64,000 nt of DNA from Chloroflexota bacterium (GCA_023381515.1 JAMCQI010000081.1:107020-171019); one strand, 5' to 3'. Positions 1 to 9,958 are shown, numbered from the stretch's first letter. The notes: generated by a model not told the origin, from the sequence alone. Program-made: numbers and translations.

Positions 1-411
1 GGAGCGCCGGCTCCCGCGCTCCAACTGCCGAATCTGAGCGGTCAGGTAACGGACCTCGCCGACTTGCGCGGCCGCTCCACGCTCCTTGTCTTTTGGAATC
101 CCCAATGTGGCTTTTGCGCCCAGATGTTGGACGCGCTCAAGGCCTGGGAGAGCCGGCCGCCCGTCGGAGCGCCCGAACTCCTGGTCGTGTCCACCGGCAC
201 GGTAGAAGCAAATCGGGCGATGGGTCTTCGCTCTCCGGTCGTTCTCAACCAGGACGCGAGCCTCTTGCGCTCCTTTGGCGCCGAGGGCACCCCCTCCGCG
301 ATTCTGGTGGACGCGCAAGGTCGCATTGCTTCGGCGATGGCCGTGGGGGCAGATCAGGTCTTGGCGCTGGCCAGAGCAGGTCAAGGGCCGGTCCCATCGG
401 CCGCCGGCTGA
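1..411 (+). CDS. Thioredoxin-like redoxin (TlpA/MauD type), 3' part of gene
   Basis: The frame is open from the window edge, so the N-terminus is missing. The visible 136 residues begin GAPAPALQLPNLSG, the usual entry to an AhpC/TSA-type redoxin domain. They contain the active-site motif NPQCGFCAQM (CxxC, about residues 37-40) and a GTPSA segment matching the thioredoxin cis-proline. The likely role is thiol-disulfide exchange on exported proteins, at or outside the membrane. Only 20 bp separates it from the next gene, a Tat-exported protein with about 40 cysteines, which fits a role in making or reducing its disulfides. The substrate is inferred from context; the fold assignment is firm. Confidence 0.85.
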   Translation, partial: GAPAPALQLPNLSGQVTDLADLRGRSTLLVFWNPQCGFCAQMLDALKAWESRPPVGAPELLVVSTGTVEANRAMGLRSPVVLNQDASLLRSFGAEGTPSAILVDAQGRIASAMAVGADQVLALARAGQGPVPSAAG

Positions 412-431
412 CCCGGGGAGAGAGGTGACTC

Positions 432-2213
432 ATGGACAATCGCCAATTCGACGATCTTGCTCGCCTGCTGGCTACCGGCATGTCCCGGCGCCGGGTCCTT
501 CAGGTCCTCCTGGGCGGCGCGGGCGCCGGCCTACTCGCCCTGATCGGTCTTGATTGGGGGAAGAATAGCTACGCGACCGCGGGCCCGTCCGCCGCTCCGA
601 CGTCTGCCTATCATGTGTTCGTCCCCCTGGTCCAAAAGGCCTGTTCGGTCGCCTCCACCTGTGCGAACAAGGTGTTTTGCTCCGCCGACCAGGTCTGCCG
701 CTGTATCAAGAGCGCCGAAGGCCCCATCCTCTGCGGCAAGGTGCCGGACTGTAATATCCTCCACTGCAAGACGAGCGCCGATTGTGCAAGCCTCGGCCCC
801 GGCTATTTTTGTGATACCCCGAATAGCGGTTGCTGCTCGGACGGTGAACTGCAGCGCTGCATTGCGCCGTGCATTCCCCCCGGCTGTCCGCCGGAGCGCA
901 CCTGCGGGAGCAATTGTTGTCCGGAAGGACAGGTCTGCGTCGGCACCACCTGTTGTCCCACGGCGCAGGCCTGCGGGACCACCTGCTGCCCGACCGGAAA
1001 CAACTGTGTCAACGGCAAATGCGTCGTCACCTGCGCGAGCGACCCGGTCACCTCGGCCTCGCTCGACACGGCCCTCGCCGCGTTAGCGGGCGGGGCCAAC
1101 CAGGTCGCGCTGAGTCCTAACGGTTGCCTGCAGTACAAGCGCGCCTTCTACAACGGTACGTTGAACTATGAGGAGATCAAAGTCACAGGGGGTGCATACG
1201 TTTCGTGGTGGAATCACTACTCGGACGAGTCTTATGGCTATCAGGACGCGGACCTGGACGGCTTTGCCGAGCGAAAAATTGTGATCACCCGCGGGGCCAC
1301 CGTCAACGACGATAAAATCGTGATCACGCACTATATGCCGGCCGCTCAAAATACGATCTCCAGCCGCACCACTGTGACACGGACGGACGACATTATTCAC
1401 GTCCAGGAGGAGCACGCCGACGCGAATGGCGTGCTGCAGGTGGTCGACCAGTACGATCAGAATGTCTGGGTGTCCACTGTAGGCCCGGCCAGTTCACCGG
1501 CCCATGATGACGGGCCGGCCAATCGTCCGAGTGCGGTTTGTTCGCAGGCCGACTGCGACCCGGCTGAAATTAGGCGCAAGTTCCAAGCTGCCGTGGATCA
1601 CGGCCTGCTGTGTCTAAACATGAAAGGGGCCAACGATCTCTACACCGATCCTGATGGAGTTCTGTTGCGGGGCACGATTACCTTCAAATGCCTTTCCATA
1701 CCTGACACTCCATCAGGAGCGGTGTTGGCGAGCACCCATGCGGCGTGGCCTACCGACGCGATCCCGAAGCCGGAGATGGACATCAACCAGGACGCTTTTT
1801 GTGATCTGGGTGCCAACGACCAGCTCGCAGTCTTGTTTCATGAAAGTATCCATCTCATCTTTTTGGCCTACCACAACCCCTGGAAGGAAAAGTTGTCGCC
1901 AGACAGAAGAAGAGATGTGGACCGGTTTTACGCGTGCCAGCGGCTTTGCTTTTATCCGCCGTCACAAAACACGCAGTGCACTTGCGCGACCTGTCTGGGC
2001 ACCACCAAGTGTGATCAGCGCTGTGCCACTTCGTTGGGCTTCCAGACTTGCTCTGACGACTTTGGGGCATGGTGCCCCTGTCCAACCAGAATCAGGTGGT
2101 ACCCATCGTGCACGGAATGCTTGACGAATTGCCCCAGCGGGCTTGGTTGCTTCTTCATCCATTTCTGTTTACCGGACAACGACCGCCGCTGTGCACCCAC
2201 CACGTGTCCTTAG
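432..2213 (+). CDS. Tat-exported Cys-rich protein with HExxH motif
   Basis: A 593-residue protein. The N-terminus has SRRRVLQVLLGGAGAG (about residues 19-34), a twin-arginine-type signal, so it is probably exported folded. Just after the signal comes YHVFVPLVQKA, a variant of the YLPL motif shared by other surface proteins here. Residues about 70-200 are Cys-rich, with repeated CCP.G..C units resembling granulin-like disulfide modules. Residues 470-474 are HESIH, an HExxH zinc-protease signature inside a hydrophobic helix, with another His at 481. The C-terminal 100 residues are again Cys-rich. A metallopeptidase-like function is inferred from the motif only; I recognise no named family. It follows the redoxin at 20 bp and is probably co-transcribed. 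Confidence 0.7.
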   Translation: MDNRQFDDLARLLATGMSRRRVLQVLLGGAGAGLLALIGLDWGKNSYATAGPSAAPTSAYHVFVPLVQKACSVASTCANKVFCSADQVCRCIKSAEGPILCGKVPDCNILHCKTSADCASLGPGYFCDTPNSGCCSDGELQRCIAPCIPPGCPPERTCGSNCCPEGQVCVGTTCCPTAQACGTTCCPTGNNCVNGKCVVTCASDPVTSASLDTALAALAGGANQVALSPNGCLQYKRAFYNGTLNYEEIKVTGGAYVSWWNHYSDESYGYQDADLDGFAERKIVITRGATVNDDKIVITHYMPAAQNTISSRTTVTRTDDIIHVQEEHADANGVLQVVDQYDQNVWVSTVGPASSPAHDDGPANRPSAVCSQADCDPAEIRRKFQAAVDHGLLCLNMKGANDLYTDPDGVLLRGTITFKCLSIPDTPSGAVLASTHAAWPTDAIPKPEMDINQDAFCDLGANDQLAVLFHESIHLIFLAYHNPWKEKLSPDRRRDVDRFYACQRLCFYPPSQNTQCTCATCLGTTKCDQRCATSLGFQTCSDDFGAWCPCPTRIRWYPSCTECLTNCPSGLGCFFIHFCLPDNDRRCAPTTCP

Positions 2214-2240
2214 CGATGAGACTTTCCAAGGAGGAAACCG

Positions 2241-3731
2241 ATGAGCACGCCAAGACGATCCGTAGTCAAATTTGCAGTTTTCGCTCTCGTTCTAGTCTTA
2301 TTGTTGGCGGTCTTGACGCCGCTGCTGCCGCGCGCCTATGCGGACGAGAGGGGCGGCCATCTGCCATCTGCGCCTCTCTCGTATGCCGCGAGTGCGAGCA
2401 AACTGTACCTGCCCCTGCTTATGAAAGGCGGCAGCCAGCCCGGTCCCGGCGCTACGAACACGCCGCTCCCGCACCCGGGCGCTACGAACACGCCCGTGAC
2501 TCAGCCGGGCACCTCGGGCGGTCTCTTTATGAACGAGACCAACGAGACCGTCAGTCCCAAGGTCGCTATAGACGCCTCGGGCGGCATCCATATGGCGTAT
2601 AACACCTATAGTACGGCCGATAGCCCGGCCTACTATGCCTACTGCGCCGCCAACTGCGGGACGATCTCGAGCTGGAGCATCGTCAATCTCGGCGGCTACA
2701 TTGAGAATACCGAGCTGGCGCTCACCAAGAGCGGTCACCCGAGATTGCTCTTGAGTGATGACCATGACACCAGTAATATTGGTACTGTCTTTTGGTATGC
2801 AGCCTGCGATACGGGGTGCACGACGGCTGCCGGCTGGAAAATTGTTCAAGCGGCGAAGAACACCGACATCCCCCTCCCCGAGATCGAGTTGGGCCGTTCT
2901 CACTTTGCGTTTGCCCTTGACAATCTGGATCGCCCACGGTTCATCTTTGTGGATAATGTGAACGGCGGAGTGGACTATGCCTACTGCGATGCGTCTGACT
3001 GCACCGCGAACGGCGCGTGGTCGACGGTACAGCTTTTTGACACCAAATATGATTTCCAACAACCCTCGCTCACCTTTACGAGCGACGGCAAGGCTCGCCT
3101 CGCGGCGGACGTCTGGCAACTCGGCGTTTCTAACCTTGTTATTGCTTATGGGGGATGCGACTCTGCTTGTGATCAGCCCGCGAGTTGGATCTTGCATGGG
3201 CTGTTCAATGGAGACGGTGCCGAGTTCGTCCTCCGGCTGGACTCGCAGAATCGTCCCCGGCTCGCTTTGTACCAGCAGGTCAACGGGTACCTGTTTTACG
3301 ACATGTGTGATACCAACTGTTCAGAGCAGGCCAACTGGTCATGGACCGACATTGGTTTGGCCAAGGACCAAGCGACCGTGATGGATCTGGCGCTCGACGC
3401 GCAGGGGCGGCCGCGCATGGCTTATCGGGACGTGGTGAACGACGGCTTGGGGTATGCTTGGTGCAATGCGAACTGTACAAGCGGCGCCGCCAGCTGGCAG
3501 CACACACTGGCGGAATCCGATCTCATTCTCGCAGCTGAATTCAACCCACCCATTCCGGCGAATTGCACCGCGTCTACCTGGGCCGACGGTTATCGGCCCT
3601 CGCTTGCTCTGAACAGTGCGGGGAATCCCCGAGTCGGGCATGAGGCGGAACAAATTGTCAGCGGCGACAACTGTCCCAGCACGCCCCCACACTTTCAAGC
3701 CGTGCGCTTTACGTTCTTCAACAATCCCTGA
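2241..3731 (+). CDS. Secreted repeat protein, probable six-bladed propeller
   Basis: A 496-residue protein. Start at 2241 is set by AAGGAGGAAA just upstream. The N-terminus is a signal peptide (hydrophobic core about residues 9-30), followed by KLYLPLLMKGG and two copies of PGATNTP. The rest holds about six repeats of 55-60 residues, each with the pattern Y-x-x-C-x3/4-C-x4/5-W (for example YYAYCAANC, DYAYCDASDC, GYAWCNANC). This is consistent with a beta-propeller whose blades each carry a small disulfide. It probably acts outside the cell, for example in binding. No catalytic motif is visible. The gap to the preceding HExxH gene is 27 bp. Confidence 0.7.
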   Translation: MSTPRRSVVKFAVFALVLVLLLAVLTPLLPRAYADERGGHLPSAPLSYAASASKLYLPLLMKGGSQPGPGATNTPLPHPGATNTPVTQPGTSGGLFMNETNETVSPKVAIDASGGIHMAYNTYSTADSPAYYAYCAANCGTISSWSIVNLGGYIENTELALTKSGHPRLLLSDDHDTSNIGTVFWYAACDTGCTTAAGWKIVQAAKNTDIPLPEIELGRSHFAFALDNLDRPRFIFVDNVNGGVDYAYCDASDCTANGAWSTVQLFDTKYDFQQPSLTFTSDGKARLAADVWQLGVSNLVIAYGGCDSACDQPASWILHGLFNGDGAEFVLRLDSQNRPRLALYQQVNGYLFYDMCDTNCSEQANWSWTDIGLAKDQATVMDLALDAQGRPRMAYRDVVNDGLGYAWCNANCTSGAASWQHTLAESDLILAAEFNPPIPANCTASTWADGYRPSLALNSAGNPRVGHEAEQIVSGDNCPSTPPHFQAVRFTFFNNP

Positions 3732-3772
3732 GCGAGACCGGTACTCTGACGGGAAAATTCTGCGGGGTTGCA

Positions 3773-3818
3773 GACTTACGAAATCGGCGTTCTTCGAGCG
3801 CTTGGGATTTCGGAAGTC
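3773..3818. other. Imperfect inverted repeat upstream of propeller gene
   Basis: Two 13-base arms (GACTTACGAAATC at 3773-3785 and GATTTCGGAAGTC at 3806-3818) pair with one mismatch around a 20-base loop. They lie in the 171-bp gap between two secreted propeller genes. There is no T-run after it, so it is not a classical intrinsic terminator. It could be an mRNA-stabilising or regulatory structure. Confidence 0.4.
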
Positions 3819-3902
3819 CAACTGCTCTAGTCAGACAAGGAAGAAAAGTCCGGCCGCGCGGCTGTCGTGAACCATGCCTACCCCGCGTCTCTGGAGGTGC
3901 GA

Positions 3903-6900
3903 ATGCTCAAGCATCTTGTTCCTGCGACCGCAAGTCAAGCCTGGCGCGGGTCCCTGGCCCTCTTCGTCCTGCTCGTCGGCCTCGGGCTCTCGGGCGCGGC
4001 GGCTCATGCCGCGCCCGAGAAGAACCCACCGGGTGCTCCGGCCCCGGCGCTCGCGAGCTTTCTGGCTTCCGACGGCACGCTGCATCTACCTGCCGGCTTT
4101 CGCGGCAGCCTGGATGCGCGGGGCTGGGACCTCGTGAGCGGCGAGAACGAGGCGCCCCGCTTTGCTCCTCGAAAGGTGCAAGACCGCGGGGCGGGCAACG
4201 CGGTGCCTCAGGTCCCGCGCTTTCTGGCGGGGTCTGCGGCGCCGCGCGTCGCAGGCGATGAACGGTGGGCGGATAACTTTGCGCCGAATGGCGTGTCCGG
4301 GATGGTATTCACGCTGGCGGTGGATGGGGGCGGGAGTCTCTACCTGGGCGGCCACTTTATCGCCGCGGGTGCCACCATTGTCAACCACATTGCCAAGTGG
4401 AACGGAAGCGGTTGGTCCGGCTTGGCTTTTGGATTCGACGGCGATGTCCAGTCTCTCGTCGTGGACAACGGCGGCCATCTCTATGCCGGAGGTCTCTTCT
4501 CGCATCTCTGTGGCGACTCGACCTGCAATCCTGCCACGAACGTCCCCATGAACCACATGGCCAGGTGGAACGGAAACTCCTGGGTCGCGGTCGGCAACGG
4601 AGTGAATGGTAGCGTGTACGCCCTGGCCATCGACGACGGGAGTGACCTTTATGTGGGCGGGTCGTTCACGCACGTCTGCGGAAATCCCGCCTGCAACAGC
4701 GGAAATACGCCGGCCAATCGGATTGCCAGGTGGAATCCGAGCGCGGCAAGTTGGTCCGGCCTCGGCAACGGGTTGAATTCTGTGGTCTATGCGCTCGCGG
4801 TCGACAGTAGCGGCAATGTCTACATCGGCGGCGACTTTACGAACCTTTGTGGAGATTTGACATGCGTCGCCCCGGGCAATCCGCTGCACTATATTGCCAA
4901 GTGGTATCGCACGCCGGGGAACTATGGAGACCTGCAGGGTGGGCTCAAGGGAGGTGTGCGCGCCCTCGCCGTGGACGGGAATAACAACGTTTACGCGGGG
5001 GGCTTTTTTCAATTTCTCTGTGGAAATTTTAATTGCACGACAAACGGCACACGCGTGAACTATATTGCCAAGTGGAATGTAAGCGGCTTTGGCAGTTGGT
5101 CGACGGTGGGAAACGGCTTGACCGGGGGGTATGGCGTCTGGGCGCTCACCTTTGATCCGACGAACAACAGTCTATATGTCGGCGGATCGTTTACGGGTAC
5201 CTGTGGAGACCCGACCTGCGGAACGACAGGCCTCCAGGTGAACCATGTGGCGAAATGGAATCCGGCCGGTGCCGGCACTTGGTCAGCTCTCGGCAAGGGC
5301 ATGCCCGAGGACATGGTGAGGGCCCTCCAACTCAAAGCGGGGAATCTCTATGCGGCGGGCAACTTTATCATCGCCGGAGAGACGGGGGCCAGTCACGTTG
5401 CCGTTTACGACGGCAGCGTTTGGTCAGCCCTCGGTTCCGGCGATGGGCTGAACGCCTCGGCTATGTGCGGCAGGACTACGGTTTATGCGATTGCCGCCGA
5501 TGGACAGGGCAATGTTTACGTGGGAGGCACTTTCAACACCGCAGGCAGGGTGGTCGCAAACAACGTTGCGAAATGGAATGGGAGCGTGTGGACGTCGCTC
5601 GGGTATGGCGTGCATGGCGAGGTTGACGCGCTTGCCATCGATAGTGCGGGCAGCCTTTACGCGGGTGGCTATTTCGATTTCATCTGCGCGGACCTGATGT
5701 GCGCGACTCTAGGTGCCAGGGCGAACAACATTGCCAAGTGGAATGGAAGCAGTTGGTCCGGTGTTGGAGATGGATTGAACAACGCCGTGGAGGCTCTCGC
5801 CGCGGACAGCGCCGGCAATCTCTATGTCGGCGGGGATGCTATCACGCGGGCGTGCGGCAATTCGGATTGCAGCAGCCTCGGTCTGTGGGTGAACCACATC
5901 GCCAAATGGGATGGAGCCGGTTGGTCGCCCTTGGGCAATGGGCTGAACTCAGGCGTCTATGCCCTTGCCGTCGACAGCAGCAACAATATCTATGCGGGCG
6001 GCGTCTTTGACCATTTGTGCGGCGATGCGACCTGTGGTAGCCTGGCCGCCCCCATGAATCGAGTGGCCAAGTGGAACCCGGCCGGTTCTGGCGCCTGGTC
6101 ACCTCTGGGCTATGGCGTGAACCAGCGTTTCGTCCTAGCGCTGGCTGTGGACACTCGCAACAACCTCTATGTCGCCGGCGATTTCCAGTTTTTGTGCGGA
6201 GATGCCGCGTGCACTAGTAATGGTGCGCAGGTCAACAATATCGCGAAATGGAATCCGACCGGCGCGGGGAGTTGGTCATCGCTGGGAAATGGTTCAGGCA
6301 ACGTTGTCGAAGCGCTCGCGATTGATTCTAACAATCAGGTGTTTGTCGGTGGTTCCTTCACCAAACTGTGCGGAGAGACTGCGTGCAGCGGACCGGGCAC
6401 CTTGGCGAACTATATCGCCAAGTGGAACCCAACCGGCGCGGGGAGTTGGTCGACTCTCGGCAGCGGAACGAACGACTACGTGTTGTCGCTGGCCGTCCGG
6501 GCCGGTACCCTCTACGCCGGGGGGCGCTTTGACCGGGCGGGAGGTAAGCCGTCCGTTGTTTTCGGCCGGTACACGGACAATTACCCGCCGACGGTCTCGA
6601 ATGGAGCGGTCGCGGGGAACCTGAACAAGCCCTTGATTTTCAGCGCGGCGAATTTTCCGCTGTCCGATGCGGAGGGTGAGCCACTAACGAGGATACGAGT
6701 CACCTCGCTCCCCGCGCATGGGACGCTTGCGTGGAACGGGACGGCGGTGACGGTGAATCAGGAAATCGCCGCCGCCGACCTGGGGCAGTTAGTCTTTGTG
6801 CCGGCGGCCGGTTGGGCCGGAACGACGAGCTTTGGCTGGAATGGATCCGACGGGGTCTCTTACGCCGTGAGCGGCGTCACCATGAATATCACGATTAGCG

Positions 6901-6935
6901 GCAGCTCGATCTACCTTCCACTCGCAATCCGTTAG
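3903..6935 (+). CDS. Large secreted propeller-repeat protein with cadherin-like C-terminal domain
   Basis: I place the start at 3903 (1010 residues), because GGAGGTG lies just upstream; an in-frame ATG at 3867 lacks this. A signal peptide is followed by about 13 repeats of 55-65 residues. Each contains N-[HYN]-[IV]-A-K-W-N and a Y-[VA]-G-G-x-F strand, and many carry a C-G-D-x-x-C insert. This is the look of one or two stacked beta-propellers. Residues about 890-1000 resemble a cadherin-like domain (SLPAHGTLAWNG). The protein ends SSIYLPLAIR, the C-terminal YLPL motif. It probably acts as a surface adhesin or scaffold. I see no enzyme motif. Confidence 0.75.
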   Translation: MLKHLVPATASQAWRGSLALFVLLVGLGLSGAAAHAAPEKNPPGAPAPALASFLASDGTLHLPAGFRGSLDARGWDLVSGENEAPRFAPRKVQDRGAGNAVPQVPRFLAGSAAPRVAGDERWADNFAPNGVSGMVFTLAVDGGGSLYLGGHFIAAGATIVNHIAKWNGSGWSGLAFGFDGDVQSLVVDNGGHLYAGGLFSHLCGDSTCNPATNVPMNHMARWNGNSWVAVGNGVNGSVYALAIDDGSDLYVGGSFTHVCGNPACNSGNTPANRIARWNPSAASWSGLGNGLNSVVYALAVDSSGNVYIGGDFTNLCGDLTCVAPGNPLHYIAKWYRTPGNYGDLQGGLKGGVRALAVDGNNNVYAGGFFQFLCGNFNCTTNGTRVNYIAKWNVSGFGSWSTVGNGLTGGYGVWALTFDPTNNSLYVGGSFTGTCGDPTCGTTGLQVNHVAKWNPAGAGTWSALGKGMPEDMVRALQLKAGNLYAAGNFIIAGETGASHVAVYDGSVWSALGSGDGLNASAMCGRTTVYAIAADGQGNVYVGGTFNTAGRVVANNVAKWNGSVWTSLGYGVHGEVDALAIDSAGSLYAGGYFDFICADLMCATLGARANNIAKWNGSSWSGVGDGLNNAVEALAADSAGNLYVGGDAITRACGNSDCSSLGLWVNHIAKWDGAGWSPLGNGLNSGVYALAVDSSNNIYAGGVFDHLCGDATCGSLAAPMNRVAKWNPAGSGAWSPLGYGVNQRFVLALAVDTRNNLYVAGDFQFLCGDAACTSNGAQVNNIAKWNPTGAGSWSSLGNGSGNVVEALAIDSNNQVFVGGSFTKLCGETACSGPGTLANYIAKWNPTGAGSWSTLGSGTNDYVLSLAVRAGTLYAGGRFDRAGGKPSVVFGRYTDNYPPTVSNGAVAGNLNKPLIFSAANFPLSDAEGEPLTRIRVTSLPAHGTLAWNGTAVTVNQEIAAADLGQLVFVPAAGWAGTTSFGWNGSDGVSYAVSGVTMNITISGSSIYLPLAIR

Positions 6936-7003
6936 CGGGGCGGATCTTTTTGATTTGCCCCTCCATACGACCGGTTGGCAACCCGGCCCGCGCAGTCCCC
7001 CGC

Positions 7004-9868
7004 TCACTCCGAGGGTGAATGCGGGGCGTCGAGATCGTTCAGCGCCAAGTGGATCGCCTGTTCGATTGTCATCGCGCGCCCTTCCTCCCACGCGGCCGCA
7101 AAGGCGGCCGGGGTCAGTTGCTTCTGCACCCGCGCGACGATGGGGTCATAGTAAGCTCGGTTCACCGGAGTCATCTCTGCCTGGATCGTCTGACGGATGG
7201 CCGCCGCGGCCCCAAAGAGTTGAGCGGCGCGGAGAGGCTTTTGCTCCAGTCCGGCCACTCCGGCCAATCCCTCCAGACAAAAGACCGTGCCGATGTGATC
7301 CCCCAGTTCCCGGAAAATGCCGAACGATTCAACGAGATAGGATAAGGCACGCGCCGGGTCGCCGGCAACCAGAAAGGACCATCCGAGGTTCAGAAGGGAA
7401 GAGGCCACCATGTGCCTGTCTCCGCACTTGCGGGAGTGGACGAGACTCTCTTCGTGGAGGGCGAGCGCTGCCGGAGTATCGCCTTGATCGAAGGCGAGGT
7501 TGGCCAGGTTGTCGAGACTGCGCGCGAGCCCGTCTTCATCTCCGAGGGCTCGAAAGAGCCCAAGGCTCTCCTGGAGATAGCTCTTGGCCTGGGCGGTGTC
7601 TCCCTGGTCCGAGGCGATGACTCCAAGGCCGTTAAGCAAAACGGCAATCGACCTGGTATCCTTCAATTCGCGCTGGAGCGCCAGAGCTTGCTCCGTGAAT
7701 CGGGTGGCAACCGCATAATCGCACTGAGCAGAGGCGATCCAACCAGCGCCCGCGAGCGCCTTGGCTCTGCTCGCGGGCGATACCGCTCCGCTGTACTCGA
7801 GCATCTGTTCCAGCCACCGCCGCCCCTCTACCATTCCGCCGCGAATATACCAAAAGCGCCACAACGCTCCGGCCAGTCTCAGCCCGGCCTCGACCTGTTG
7901 GCTCTCCAGCGCCCAACCGAGCGCCGCGCGTAGATTGTCGTGTTCGTCGTGCAGCCGGTCCAACCATTCCTTTTGGCGCGGTCCCGTGAGGTGGGGTTCG
8001 GCTTGCTCGGCGAGATCAACCCCATACGCCAGATGGCGGTCGCGCGTGGCCTCGCATTGTCCCCTTTCTGCCAACCTTTCCTCTGCAAACTGTCTCAGCA
8101 ACTCGTGCAGGTCGTAGCGGTCGGCGCCGTTCGAGCGGACAAGCGATTTGTCGATCAAAGCCGTCAGGATCGAGAGCGAGGCTCCGGCAATTTGCTCTGC
8201 CGCCTCGCGCCGAAATCCGCCGCGGAACACGGACAGCTTGCCAAAGACGCCTTGTTCTTCTTCGCCGAGGAGGCCCCAGGAATGTTCGAACACGGCGCGC
8301 ATACTGCGATGCCGCTCAGGCAGATCGCGCGGTCCGGCCGTCAGAAAGCCGTAACTCTTTTCGATCTCCTCCGCGATCTGCCGGCAGGATAGACTGCGGA
8401 CCCACGCGGCGGCGAGTTCGATCGCCAGCGGCATCCCTTCGACCAAACGACAAATGCGAACGATACAAGATTTCTCCTCATCCGAGAACGAGCAGCCGGA
8501 ACGCCCCCGGCGTGCGCTCTGCAGGAACAATTCCACGGCGCTGTATTGTTCGACCTCGGCGACCGTCCGTCCTTTCGGAACTTTCAGGCCCGCGAGGTCC
8601 AAGACCCATTCTCCCTGCAGGTTCAAGCGTTCCCGTGAGGTCACCAGAAGCGCAACGTGGGGCGCCTTCCGCAGCAGCTCCGACAGCAGAGGGGTCCCGC
8701 CCACCAAATGCTCCCAGTTGTCGAGGAGAAGCAGCACCTCGCGTTCTCGCAGGTAGGCGAGCAAGTGGTCTTTGGGATCACGCGGCCCCTGAGGAGGAAC
8801 GCCGAGTGCGGCGAGGATGGCGGAAATGACAAGGTCGGGAGAGCTGATTGAGGCAAGCGGAACGAAGGCAACTCCGTGACGAAAACCCACGGCCTCTTCC
8901 GCGGCGGCCGCGAGCGCGAGACGCGTTTTCCCCACCCCGCCCGGCCCTACGATCGACACCAAGCGGCACGCGGGATTGGTCAACAGATTAGCCAGTTCCG
9001 CTAACTCCGCTTCTCGGCCGATGAAGGGCGTCGGAGGAGTTGGAAGCTGTAGCGTCCCACTTCCAACGTCTAACGTCCAACCTCCAGCCTTAATCCCCTC
9101 GTAGAGCGCCGCGGTCTCTGCCGAAGGTTCGACCTTCAACTCCTCGGCCAGCACGCGACGGCAGGTCTCGTACTGCGCCAGCGCGGCGCGGCGCTGTCCG
9201 CTCAGAGCCAAAGAGTACATCGCCTGGCGGTGGGCCTCTTCTCTCCAGGGGTCGAGCTCCAATTGGCGCCGGGCAAAGCGGAGCGCTGGCCCATGGGCTC
9301 CCCGGCGCGCGTGGTACTCGGCCAGGGTGGTCAGAGCCTCCAGGATGCGCCGGCGCAGGCTCTCGCGTTGGACCAGAGCCCATTCCTCAAAGGGCGCGCT
9401 ATCGTTCAGAAAGAAATGGTCGAGCAAGTCGCCGCGATAAAGCTCGACCGCTCTTTGCATCCGGTCGGCACAAGGCTTGCAGCCCTCCGGATGGCGATGC
9501 GCGTGGCTGGCGCAAGTAGCGAGCAGGCGGCTAAAAGTATCCAGGTCGAGTGTGTGGTCGCTCGAGGTCTGGAACTGGATCGCGTCCCGGGTCACGTGGA
9601 GAAAGGGATGTCCTGGGGATGTGCGGTCGCCGATGACTTGACGGATGTTGGCGAGCGTCTGGCGGAGATTGTTGCGGGCGGACCGATCGGACTCGTCGGG
9701 CCAGAGGAGGCCTGCAAGAGCGTCGCGGCTATGGGGACGATCCGACTCGACGGCGAGATAGACCAGCAGTGCGCGAGCCCTGGCGGACTCGAACCCGGTC
9801 ACGGGTTGCCCGTCCAGCGTCACGTGCAACGCTCCAAGCACGGAGATGGATAGAAGACTCAAAGTCAT
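7004..9868 (-). CDS. SARP-type regulator: BTAD, NB-ARC ATPase and TPR domains
   Basis: A 954-residue AfsR/SARP-like transcription factor. Residues 1-95 are a winged-helix region starting LSISVLGALHVTLDGQ. Residues about 105-250 are the bacterial transcriptional activator (BTAD) helical domain. An NB-ARC-type ATPase follows, with Walker A GPGGVGKTRLA (about residues 302-312) and Walker B-like LLLLDNWEHL. The C-terminal third is tetratricopeptide repeats (for example LNGLGVIASDQGDTAQAKSY). Such proteins couple nucleotide-dependent oligomerisation and ligand sensing to gene activation. It is read away from the Tad pilus operon and shares a 747-bp intergenic region with it, so regulation of that operon or of itself is plausible but unproven. 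Confidence 0.9.
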   Translation of the reverse strand: MTLSLLSISVLGALHVTLDGQPVTGFESARARALLVYLAVESDRPHSRDALAGLLWPDESDRSARNNLRQTLANIRQVIGDRTSPGHPFLHVTRDAIQFQTSSDHTLDLDTFSRLLATCASHAHRHPEGCKPCADRMQRAVELYRGDLLDHFFLNDSAPFEEWALVQRESLRRRILEALTTLAEYHARRGAHGPALRFARRQLELDPWREEAHRQAMYSLALSGQRRAALAQYETCRRVLAEELKVEPSAETAALYEGIKAGGWTLDVGSGTLQLPTPPTPFIGREAELAELANLLTNPACRLVSIVGPGGVGKTRLALAAAAEEAVGFRHGVAFVPLASISSPDLVISAILAALGVPPQGPRDPKDHLLAYLREREVLLLLDNWEHLVGGTPLLSELLRKAPHVALLVTSRERLNLQGEWVLDLAGLKVPKGRTVAEVEQYSAVELFLQSARRGRSGCSFSDEEKSCIVRICRLVEGMPLAIELAAAWVRSLSCRQIAEEIEKSYGFLTAGPRDLPERHRSMRAVFEHSWGLLGEEEQGVFGKLSVFRGGFRREAAEQIAGASLSILTALIDKSLVRSNGADRYDLHELLRQFAEERLAERGQCEATRDRHLAYGVDLAEQAEPHLTGPRQKEWLDRLHDEHDNLRAALGWALESQQVEAGLRLAGALWRFWYIRGGMVEGRRWLEQMLEYSGAVSPASRAKALAGAGWIASAQCDYAVATRFTEQALALQRELKDTRSIAVLLNGLGVIASDQGDTAQAKSYLQESLGLFRALGDEDGLARSLDNLANLAFDQGDTPAALALHEESLVHSRKCGDRHMVASSLLNLGWSFLVAGDPARALSYLVESFGIFRELGDHIGTVFCLEGLAGVAGLEQKPLRAAQLFGAAAAIRQTIQAEMTPVNRAYYDPIVARVQKQLTPAAFAAAWEEGRAMTIEQAIHLALNDLDAPHSPSE

Positions 9869-9924
9869 CCTTGGTGAGGCCCGAAAGATGAATGGCTGGC
9901 CGGCGCAGCAAAGGGAGCATTTCC

Positions 9925-9930
9925 ATTATA
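9925..9930 (-). promoter_or_regulatory. Putative -10 element of the SARP regulator gene
   Basis: On the minus strand a perfect TATAAT lies 57 bp before the regulator's start codon. I cannot find a good -35 hexamer at 16-18 bp, so it would need an activator or be weak. Confidence 0.4.
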
Positions 9931-9958
9931 CAACCAAATCCGGGTTCAGACACTATTT

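Noticed and set aside
4086..5012. 308-codon minus-strand ORF inside the propeller gene
   Set aside because: Antisense to regular propeller repeats; its own apparent periodicity is a by-product of those repeats.
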